From the NCBI GenBank assembly GCA_905397405.1, contig CAJPVJ010000684.1:1-21483 (forward strand): a stretch of 21,483 nt of DNA, read 5' to 3'. Shown piece after piece: positions 10,131 through 19,268 of the stretch (position 1 is the stretch's first letter; the number at the start of each line of letters is the position of its first letter). Position numbers and translations under genes: made by a program. The notes under the pieces were generated by a model. The model searched no databases, had not been told where the DNA came from, and was given only the letters and a program-made list of their open reading frames with translations. The DNA is from Oppiella nova. Its lineage: Eukaryota; Arthropoda; Arachnida; Sarcoptiformes; Oppiidae.

Positions 10131-12248
10131 AATAAGACTTTTTTGAAGGATCTTGAATTGAATTTTTATTTCCAGTCAAACAATTCCGTATGAATAGAGA
10201 GAGAGTGAGTCAAACAAACGATAAGAATATTCTTTATATATTACATAACATATTAAAAGCAAGAATATTATCGAATTTAATATGAAGTGATTAGTGTCTC
10301 GACCAATGTTTGAGGAGAAAATAAATACTAGTTTTTAAAATTATTTTTATTGATTTAAGACTTTGAGAATATCAATCAGAATATTCTGAGATTTTTGACA
10401 ATTTAAAAGTAGCAAAGATTTTCTACGAATAATACAGTCATATATTGTATATATTTTGCATTTATGTGTATATATATAATATACAGAATATTCTGTGCTA
10501 TAGTCTACTCAAATCATATCAAATCATTCAGTGTTACAAAAGATTAACTTTCAGAAACAAAATCACTATTTATTGATTGATTGTATGGTGTATGCAATGG
10601 CAGTGAGAATATAAATGCATAAATAGGTTAAAATGGCATTAAAATTCATAAATGTCTATTTTTGCGTATATAATACAATATTAGAAATATAATATTCAAA
10701 GTATATATTATACATATTCAATGCAAAAATGGTAATATCAAATTAATGTCTCAAATATATTAATTACATCTAATAATAACATCTCATGCGATGTGACATT
10801 AATTATGATTTGCAACACAAAAAAGTATATTTATATTTATAATTATAGCCGTATATTGTATAATATTTTACAAAAATATATACTATATTCTGTATATAAC
10901 TCATAGATATTTCATAACTAGTAATTAAAATCAAATCAAACGCTATTCAATGTTATATAATACGAGGTGCATGTTAAAATTTTGCAATTAATTTTGTACA
11001 AAAATTTATTCATTAAATTATTTTAGAAAGTTTTAATGTTTAATATTTTGGTCTATTTGTGAATATAAATTTATACATTTTATAATTGATACTGTACGCA
11101 TAATTTGCAATCACGGAAAATGTATTCACAAAATATATATTTAATTAAAAAGTTTTTGAATAAAAATTTTCTTGAATATTAATTATTTGCAAAGTCTCTT
11201 AAGAATCGTATTGCGAAATATCTAAATATATTTTGTCATAATTTAATATTTAATATAAACTCTCATTATAATGAACAAAAAAATTTATGTATATATTTTT
11301 AATTAATAGATAACATATTTAAATATTACTACTTTAAAACTTATTTATTTATTATTTTTTAATTAAACATTAAAATTAAATTATGCTATTTTAATTGTAT
11401 TAATTAATTGATAAATAATATTAATACATACCATTCAGAAAATTTTTATTTTTACACCGGGTATCACGATAAAAGTTTTATGTATAATCAGTTTGCAGTG
11501 TTTCCCAATCACTAGCTTTGAACACAAAAAATAGTTGTAAATTCATAACCACTTTATTATAAATAATAGTCAAAATGATTACCAAAGAAATTTATAACCA
11601 AAACAACAAACGCTATAATAATTTACGAAATTCTTATGTCTCGACACAGAATTCACAACAAAATAAATGGTCTTTTTATTTATGCCGTTATTTTTAGGGT
11701 ACGCGACAAAAAATGTGCAAAAAACGATTCCGGGTAATATATATAATGATTAACAATCCGTGAAATACAAGCGATAAATGGGTTTTGATGTCTTAATTGT
11801 CAGACCATAAGTAAAACGACTTGAAGTCAATTGTGTTTATATGTCCAGTAAAGCAACTAGCACATATACACTGGTCGTACGCACGTTAATGTAGTTATGA
11901 TTTAATTAACACTTGACTTATAATTATATAATATGTGTCGAGATTTGTTATATCGGATGAAAAAACATTTGCCGTAAAATTCTTGACGTTATGTAACACA
12001 CGAGTGAATGACTCGCAACTATTTTAATGATCAGGGACAATCGTAACATAAAACACAATTTAATTATTTAATATAATATATTATAACACTTATGAAAAAG
12101 AAATTTATTATTTTTTTATGCAACTGTTATTACAGAATCGATTAATTAATTTATAATATAAGTAATTATTATTATTAAAAACAGATTTTCTTACAGAATA
12201 TTCTGCGAAAGCAATAATAATCTGTCGATTCTTTACGACTGTTTGTAT
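10127..12248. other. AT-rich non-coding stretch
   Basis: No gene or RNA recognised. GAATATTC palindromes lie at 10225, 10379, 10486 and 12196; the 10486 copy is within ACAGAATATTCTGT. The sequence from 10600 to 11450 is almost pure A/T. Confidence 0.6.
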
Positions 12249-12780
12249 TTAACAGCTTTTATGACACTTTTCAAGGGACAGGCAGTCGAGTGGCCACAGA
12301 ATCAGTGAGAGAATGAGAATCAAAGATAAAAATATATTACAGAATATTCTGTTTATATATATATTCTGCGATGAGTTGAATAGAGTGGGCACTTGTGCTA
12401 CAATTGTGCACACAATTGACATCCAGCGCCTGTATGTGCTCTGTATCTCTCTCTCGCACACAGTAGATACTACAGGGGCTTACTATATGACAGGCTGTCG
12501 GTGCTCTGGCAAGTCGATGGTACTGGTGCTGCTGTTCGGTGCACGACTCGGTGTATGTCCATTGATCAGCCCTATTGGAGCGTTAAGATTGTAGTGTATT
12601 TTTGCACAGTACCAGTCCCTGTATAGTATGTATTTGTATGTGTATTAGTGTGTGTGTGTTGTTGGGAACGGGAGTTTGGAATCGGAGTGTCGGTGCCGTC
12701 AATGCGATGGCGCAGTGTGTCTGAAAAGGCACGAGAATTGTATAGAGAATTACATACAGAATATGTATTCACTAGGAATT
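12249..12780. other. Less AT-rich island, no recognisable gene
   Basis: The interval is visibly richer in G/C than its surroundings (e.g. GGCTGTCGGTGCTCTGGCAA at 12492) and has plus- and minus-strand open frames of 93, 70 and 66 codons that overlap each other. None shows a domain or a convincing exon boundary. It could be a promoter/5' UTR region, a non-coding transcript or a decayed gene. An ACAGAATATTCTGT palindrome sits at 12340-12353. Confidence 0.3.
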
Positions 12781-13387
12781 GATTGCTGAGTAGTTTTGTA
12801 GGGAATTATTACTGTTGTATTGAATTTGAATGCAATATTCCGTAAGATTCTGTGATTATTTGTGTTTCAGTAATGAGTTGTCATTATTTGCATAAAAAGC
12901 GATTATTTATTATGTTTTGTTCACAGAATTTGAATTTATTTTTTTAAGTTTATAAATAAAGTGATGATTAAAATTGTCGTTAGTATATCAAGAATGACGG
13001 TTCCACTCCACCTACCAGTCCCTTTGATTATCATTGTGAAATAAAAGCAAATATTTATACATAGATTGAGAATAAATTATACGATTTCATATTAAATGAA
13101 TATTTGTTGGAAATTTATATTACCATTAAAAAGTTGTAAAATAATTTAGAAATTGTAGAGTGCACATGAAAATTAATGGTTGTATAATTTTATGTTTTAG
13201 ATTTAAATATACAGGTTAAAATTTTGATAATAATGCTTACGAAACCATAAGTTTATTGTAACATAGTATAACTATTACTATATCCATGTATATGATAATT
13301 ATCATAATTAAAGGAAATGTGTTATGAAAATATTGCATTCATTTTGTATATTTAATTGATTTTTCAGGAAATAAATCAATTATTTTC

Positions 13388-13389
13388 GT

Positions 13390-13447
<58 letters not shown>
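13388..13447 (+). repeat. Compound (GT)13(GA)17 microsatellite
   Basis: A GT run (13388-13413) passes straight into a GA run (13414-13447) without interruption. It is the only compound tract of this kind in the window. Confidence 0.95.
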
Positions 13448-13450
<3 letters not shown>

Positions 13451-13611
13451 ATTAACTATTATATCTGGACTGACAAATGTAATAAAATATGCATTTTTAT
13501 GCAAATATGCTTTTATGATAACTCGCATAAAATACTTACAGAATAACTATTTGTATTCATAAGAAGATTAGTGTTTAAAAATAAATTTATTTCTATAGGA
13601 GTGCTCGTAAG

Positions 13612-13764
13612 ATGGAAACCCAGTCACGGTTTACGACAAATGTATCATTAGATTTATCGGACCAGATAAAAATGATCTATTTAAAACTTTTTAATTGTCA
13701 GTCAATCGTAACATTAATAGAAAGTGTGATTTTAAAATATATTTCTCGTATACTGAAAGTATAA
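13612..13764 (+). CDS. Possible 50-codon open frame or exon; strand uncertain
   Basis: Begins ATG after AAG (good start context), just downstream of a possible acceptor (TTTCTATAG at 13590-13598), and encodes METQSRFTTNVSLDLSDQIK then a hydrophobic stretch, ending TAA. The first 55 bases are clearly less AT-rich than the flanks. The opposite strand is also open over the same patch (WSDKSNDTFVVNRDWVSILR) after a possible AG acceptor at 13676 (AATAG), so either strand could hold a small exon, or neither. No family recognised. Confidence 0.2.
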   Translation: METQSRFTTNVSLDLSDQIKMIYLKLFNCQSIVTLIESVILKYISRILKV

Positions 13765-14516
13765 ATATTTTCAAATATTATATGAAACTCTATAAAAATA
13801 TTTTTTGATATTAAATTATATAAAACAAATTTTCAACTTAATACGATTAGATTAATAATATATCAAAAGCAATTAATGAATATTAAATTGTGATATATGA
13901 GAAATGTTAATGTTCATTATAATTATTTAATGAATCTCTTAATTATCACAAACAGTATTATATAACAGTTTATAATATAGATTTTTACGGCATTAATAGG
14001 ATTTTTCGTAATGACTTTATTTTAATTAAATTAATTACACGCTCAATGTCTGTATTTTTAGACAAATATTTTGCATGTGATTTAAATGATAAATGCAATA
14101 TATGCTAACAAAAACAAACAAAACATTTTACATTCAAAATATTCAACTTAATACTTCTGTACATTTGTCGTAATATAAATGTACATTAAATAAGTTACCA
14201 TTGATTATAAAATTGTTAAGTTTTTCTTATTTATAAATAAATGTTTAATAATTATATGTTTAATAATGTGTAGTAAACAATCAATATTTAGATTTGTATA
14301 ATAAATATTTTATATAGTATTAACTTTATAGATATAGAAAAATTTAAATGCTTAGAATTTTTAAAATAGTAATTCACTGTTAATTAGCAAATGAATAAAT
14401 TGTTTTTTGTTAATTGAATGGCATATTTCCTGTCATTAACTTATCGTTACAAAAGTGACTGTTAAATAATTTGTCTATTGTCTTAACTTAATTAGTGTGT
14501 GAATGACAGAGTGAGT

Positions 14517-14520
<4 letters not shown>

Positions 14521-14553
<33 letters not shown>
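14521..14553 (+). repeat. (GA)16 microsatellite
   Basis: GA run preceded by GTGAGTGAGT, a degenerate extension of the same repeat. Confidence 0.95.
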
Positions 14554-14556
<3 letters not shown>

Positions 14557-15130
14557 AAATAAATAGTAAACTACAATAACTAACTTGCAATTAGAAATGC
14601 CAATGCCTAAAATAACATACACTTTTCAAATAAATGTCACAATATTCACAATTATATTTAGTCTAAAAACACCCTGAGTTGTGGGACAACCGTTTTTTAT
14701 TTGTTTACCAACTTTTCATTCTTAAAATTCAGTCATATTGTAAATACTGACGATTCTTATCACGAGATTCTTGTTGATAATTCTGTTAGCATATGACACC
14801 ACCACCAAAGTCAACATCCCTTTGCTTTTTTGGACAGTTATTTAAAATATTATAGTCTATGACTTTATTGGTAGCCATTCCCCTGAATAGTTTTATTATG
14901 ATTTAAAAAATAATTAGTCATTTTAAAACGTACAAGCGTTTTTAATGCATCAAAAAAATAAATGTACAGAATTTTTAGATATATTTATAATTATATATGT
15001 TTTTTATAATTATTAATATAATGTGTGTGTTTAATAGATTACAACCATTTATTATGTATGTGTATATTTTATGTTATTGTATTTCAAATGATGTAGCACA
15101 AATAAATGTTATTCTAATATAACTGGTACA

Positions 15131-15136
15131 TTTATT
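15131..15136 (-). terminator. Possible polyadenylation signal of the 167-aa gene
   Basis: TTTATT on the plus strand reads AATAAA on the minus strand, about 140 bases beyond the TAA stop of the 167-aa gene. Such hexamers are common by chance in AT-rich DNA, so this is only positional support. Confidence 0.3.
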
Positions 15137-15192
15137 AGTCAAACACTTATTTTATATACAGTGGGTGTTAGTAATGCTGAAAATAAATTTGT

Positions 15193-15193
<1 letters not shown>

Positions 15194-15227
<34 letters not shown>
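15194..15227 (+). repeat. (AG)17 microsatellite
   Basis: Lies about 50 bases beyond the stop codon of the minus-strand 167-aa gene, so it probably falls in that gene's 3' UTR as a CT tract. Confidence 0.95.
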
Positions 15228-15229
<2 letters not shown>

Positions 15230-15275
15230 TTTAAATAAATTTAATTATAGTAAAATTGTATGTGCTCAGGTAACT

Positions 15276-17090
15276 TTATCCAAACAGTTTCATCGATGTC
15301 CCCGCTGGGTTTATCCAGTACAATTCGTTGCCATCGCTATTACACACCAGTAGTTCGCTATCGATAGTAGGCATCGCCTCCTGAAAGTCGCTATTTTGGA
15401 CGACCTGTTTGATGTCATCGATAGGCGCCTGGCCATCCTTGGTCCTGAACAGCCATATGTCGCCCCAACCGTACTCGTCGCTCGACATAATGTCATCCAG
15501 CACATCATCAGGTATGTTTTTGATGACCGTGATTACGTAGATACATTTTCCTACGTGCAGTGACTGCTGCCGTACGTCGTTATTGCCGTCGATTGAATCG
15601 CGAAACTTTTCCACCTAGGTTATATTTTGTAGTTTATTAATAAGTGCATAAGATATGCTTAATATAATACATAATACATTAATACAATATGTCCATAATA
15701 TAAAAATATTAATATAATGTTAATTAATTGTTTACCCTGTTTCACGGCGTATAGTGCGCGCACTATCTTAGGAAAAAAGTATTTTTTTCGGAAAAAATAA
15801 TGGGGCGCACTATACGATGGGTGCGCACAATCTGAGAACATTATATAATTTTCAGAAAAAAGTATTTATAATAATTTTAAATTTAGTTTTAAAAATTAAG
15901 CTAGTATAATCATTAATTATACATGCAAAATTAACAATTATCACTAATTTTACTAGTTTTGTACAAATTTTAGTGAAAATAACAATTAACAGTAGTTTAA
16001 TTTCACATCTATTTACGTATTTTACTACTAATTTTATAAATATTACATTAAACAAAGTACTTTTCAGTTGAGGCAGTTTGTCAACTCTCAAATATCTCAG
16101 ATAATCATTTGATAATCAGAAAATCTAGCGTAAGTTAATTTCTATTAATTTATACCTGTCTATTCATCTGTTATAATATATGCGCACTATATGGTGGGCG
16201 CACTATCTGAGGATAAAACATAAGTTTTTGTAAAAATTAAAAGCGCACTATACGGTGGGGGCGCACTATAGGGCGTGAAACAGGGTAGTAATTTTTTATG
16301 AATCTGCATAGCTAAGCAAATAAAATGCTTTATATTTGCAAAACAATAATAATAAATAATTTTAAAATAGCATTGTTCACTTATATTTAGTTCATATAAA
16401 CGTTTAATATTAGCGGAGTATGCAATTAGTAATCCAAATATTTTTAGTTTTTCTAAATGTAAGTCTAAATTGTCTTATCATAATTGATTCGCTTTTAAAA
16501 ATACATTGACTGTGTTATTGCAAAATCCTTTTTAAAACATTAAAAGCACTTTAGAAACGCTTATAAAAGTTATTAATTTTAGTCATATAGCTGTAATTTT
16601 GATTTTAAAATTTTTAGTAATAACCCGTTAATAAAATTTATTTATTCAGCTACTTTTTATATAATATTTTACAAAATTATGAATACAATACTGTATATCG
16701 ATAATAATAATAAGTAGGGATTAAATGATTTTGAGTTAACACAAACACATTATGACAGGGATTATAAATATATCAATTTCAACAATTGTAAAAAAGTTTT
16801 ATTCATAAATATATCACTGGTTAATTAACTGGGTCATAGGCGTGTTAATAACGATTCAAAAATCCATGTTTATATAAAATTGTAATTTAAAGGTTAATAT
16901 AAGATAATTAAAAATATAACCGCACCTGGTCACTTAATATCCCCGCCAAGCGAGCCTTTGAGGCGACAATAACCGGGCTACTTTTATCTTTAAATATTTT
17001 GCGGGCAATACCACGCTTATGCCCGGGATCCTGGTCATTTAGGACAAACGACACGGCCGTATCACTGATTTTATTCAACTTATAGCTCAT
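15276..17090 (-). CDS. Two-exon gene for an unrecognised 167-aa protein
   Basis: Spliced CDS: exon 1 17090-16926 (55 codons), intron 16925-15615, exon 2 15614-15276 (112 codons plus TAA). Donor is CAG|GTGCGG and acceptor ATAACCTAG|GTG, joined in phase 0 (...ILSDQ then VEKFRDS...). The ATG has an in-frame TAA six codons upstream. Both exons stand out sharply from the AT-rich flanks in base composition and codon use. I do not recognise the family. The N-terminal 55 residues are basic (DPGHKRGIARKIFKDK). The C-terminal part is acidic with alternating hydrophobic residues typical of a small alpha/beta domain (KCIYVITVIKN, GDIWLFRTKDG, SELLVCNSDGNELYWINPAG). No signal peptide, membrane segment or Cys/His zinc site is seen, so a soluble intracellular protein is likely. 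A possible AATAAA lies about 140 bases past the stop, which would put a CT repeat in the 3' UTR. The intron holds a MITE-like element. Splicing is inferred from sequence only. Confidence 0.7.
15615..16925 (-). other. 1.31-kb intron of the 167-aa gene, carrying a MITE
   Basis: The minus-strand intron runs from GTGCGG after CAG to ...CCTAG. It is AT-rich, contains stops in every frame and no further coding-like stretch. A 551-bp TIR-bounded insertion (15735-16285) makes up over 40% of its length and ends about 120 bases from the 3' splice site. Confidence 0.65.
15735..16285. mobile_element. MITE-like non-autonomous DNA element with ~25-bp TIRs and TA target duplication
   Basis: Both ends start CCCTGTTTCACG and continue to TATAGTGCGC; the 25-bp inverted ends differ at two positions. 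The dinucleotide TA flanks each side (15733-15734 and 16286-16287), as expected for Tc1/mariner/pogo-type insertion. There is no transposase: the two open frames inside are AT-rich and unlike any protein I know. GCGCACTAT occurs at 15758, 15805, 16182, 16198, 16243 and 16261, all in the same orientation, with a variant at 15823 and an inverted copy at 15751. Three pairs are spaced 16-18 bases apart, suggesting subterminal binding sites. Superfamily is not assigned. Confidence 0.8.
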
Positions 17091-17354
17091 ATTGGATCCA
17101 AAAATTTAATACTTTTTATTTTTCACAGAAATATTATATATATGTAACCAAATGCTGTCAAAAAATATTTTTTCGTTTTATATGAAATAAAACTTTTTTT
17201 ATCACTAGATATTAAATTATATTTTTAATCCGAGCATATATTTTGTGTGGCACTCGCATATACAGTTAGACTTAAACTGTACTAACCCAGAGTATATACT
17301 AGTGTCTCAATACCATTTTTGTTAATGTAGGTGCGATCGAAAGGCTGGTGCCTG

Positions 17355-17372
17355 TTTATATATATATATATT
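17355..17372 (-). promoter_or_regulatory. TATA-like element upstream of the 167-aa gene
   Basis: On the minus strand an alternating TA run ends in TATAAACAGG, about 265 bases upstream of the ATG at 17090. A less AT-rich stretch follows (17320-17352), where a transcription start would be expected. TA runs are frequent here, so support is weak. Confidence 0.22.
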
Positions 17373-18068
17373 TTTGAGTTACAGTAAATATGTATTTTTA
17401 GTCGCTGAGGTTTTTTAGCCAACTTTCGTGTTTATATACTTTACGCGAGTATTTTTAGACCATAGGATTTGTTTGTCAGTGTTTATACGCAAACACTGGT
17501 AGTCTGTATAGTATAGGAATAAAAATAGGTTTAACATTTTGTATATACATGTGTAAGTATTTTGCTTTTTAGACGTATAGTAGGCATAAATATTTCGCAT
17601 GTAGTGTTTTGTGTACAGCATATTAATTGATTGATAATTAGCTAGTGCGAAATGTGTTCAGGTTAACAATTTCTAGGTATTTCATTGTGTTTTTTGTGTA
17701 TTTTGAATTATCTTAGTTTGATCTCAAATATTTTGTTGCCTCTGAAAATCTATTTAAACTTAATTTTGACTTTTTTGAACACTTTGTACGCGCATTTTGC
17801 ATTTTATATAACGGGTGCTTGCAAAAAAAATAATTTTACAGAATATTCTGCGTGTGCATCCAATTTACTTGAAAACTCAAAAAAATTTTAATGCATTATA
17901 ATAAGAAATGTCTGGAATTTATGTTAAGCATAACGTTTGAATGATTAATGAGTGCTTTCATAATGAAAATGGTTCAGAATATTCTATGTGTGTATATATT
18001 GCCCGTGTTATTAGGGAACCCTTTAAGCTGTAATAACATAAGTATTAATAGTAGTAGAAGGCTATCAT

Positions 18069-18070
<2 letters not shown>

Positions 18071-18113
<43 letters not shown>
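18071..18113 (+). repeat. (CT)21 microsatellite
   Basis: Forty-three bases of CT repeat ending at an XhoI-like CTCGAG. Confidence 0.95.
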
Positions 18114-18114
<1 letters not shown>

Positions 18115-19268
18115 AGTATTTAAAATAAGATATGTTTTTTAATTTCAAATACGAGATCCAATGTTAATCTCATTATCAGTTATGATATTTAATGTAAAAT
18201 TACATTTGCAATTACAATAAAATCTCTTATGCGTGAGATTTAATAAGTTTTGACCTTGTGTAATTGTCAAAGAGAGCTGTATATAAGGTGCCAATGTGTA
18301 ATTAAAATGATAATTTGCTAATGAATATTTAATGTACAATTTTTGTCTATGAATACATGCTTGCTTATATTCCGGTGCCATATGTGTGATACAGTGTTAA
18401 GCAAATACATTGAATTTGTTGTTATTGTTATGATAATCGCATAATCTGTTAGGCATCCTAATAGTTATTTTTGATTTAATCCCGGGGATTTAATAAAATT
18501 CATTTTTTCAAAATACAGATTAACATAAAAATAACTCATAACGCGAATTAAGTTTCATTTTTCTTAAAAACATATTTTATGAAAAAATGCCAAAAAATTA
18601 ACTGTCATTAAATGAATCAATGAATTGTCGTTGAATTCAGTTATTAATAATTTTTTTGCTAAAAGTTTTATTTTACTGCAAGTATTTCAAGCATGCATTT
18701 GTTTCGCAATCATACAGCTAACTAAATTTAAAATTAAAATAGCAACATAATTATAAGTACTTTATTTTATTAAAATAAAATTCCACTTTTGATATAATAA
18801 TTGAAATAATAATAAGTTTTATAATTATGCAAAATTATTTAATAATAATAAATTTAATATATTAATTATTAAGCAATTAGGTTTATAGACATATAGTCTC
18901 TAAGTTTATAAGAATATTCTGTATGTAAAAATTTATCAAATTTAAATAAAAACATTAAATAAATATTAATTTAGCAAATTTAGTAAATATAAATTTACAG
19001 ATCTGTATAATAGATACAGGAACATTGTTTTGATATTTATAATATCTCATTGTATGTTACCTAGTTATACAAAAACTTGTAAATATGTAATCACATAATA
19101 TGAGTAAACATTAACATCACTGTTTAGTTAAATGAGTCTTGTTAATTTTAACATAAATAATTATTGAATAAACTTAATTTACTTTCACATTAAAAATAAT
19201 TTTAAAAATTACTTTAAACTCGCAATTCATGTAATAAATACTGACATAAATACGGGGCTTAACGTGAA

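Larger units (their letters stand above)
12781..15193. other. AT-rich non-coding stretch
   Basis: Contains the compound GT/GA tract (13388), a GA tract (14521) and a coding-like patch at 13598-13665. Near 14785-14884 are two short strings (GTTAGCATATGA, CCATTCCCCT) also found at the ends of the 8713-9378 element. No GAATATTC copies. No gene supported. Confidence 0.55.
17091..19268. other. Intergenic stretch between the two minus-strand genes
   Basis: AT-rich, with a CT tract at 18071 and three GAATATTC palindromes (17841, 17977, 18912). Open frames at 17685-17891 and 18145-18381 are AT-driven and not supported as genes. The left part should hold the promoter of the 167-aa gene and the right part the 3' UTR of the RING gene; I found no AATAAA on the minus strand within the first ~300 bases past that stop. 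Confidence 0.55.

Noticed and set aside
15311-15508. Second minus-strand frame inside exon 2 of the 167-aa gene
   Set aside because: Shadow of the real frame; a Trp/Arg/Met-rich shifted reading.
15276-15614. Reading 15614-15276 as a stand-alone gene with a GTG start
   Set aside because: The setting is eukaryotic. The GTG follows an AG acceptor in phase with a donor at 16926, so it is better read as Val56 of a spliced protein.
15659-16091. Two minus-strand open frames within the MITE
   Set aside because: AT-driven, no transposase motif, and they lie across the repeat-bearing ends of the element.
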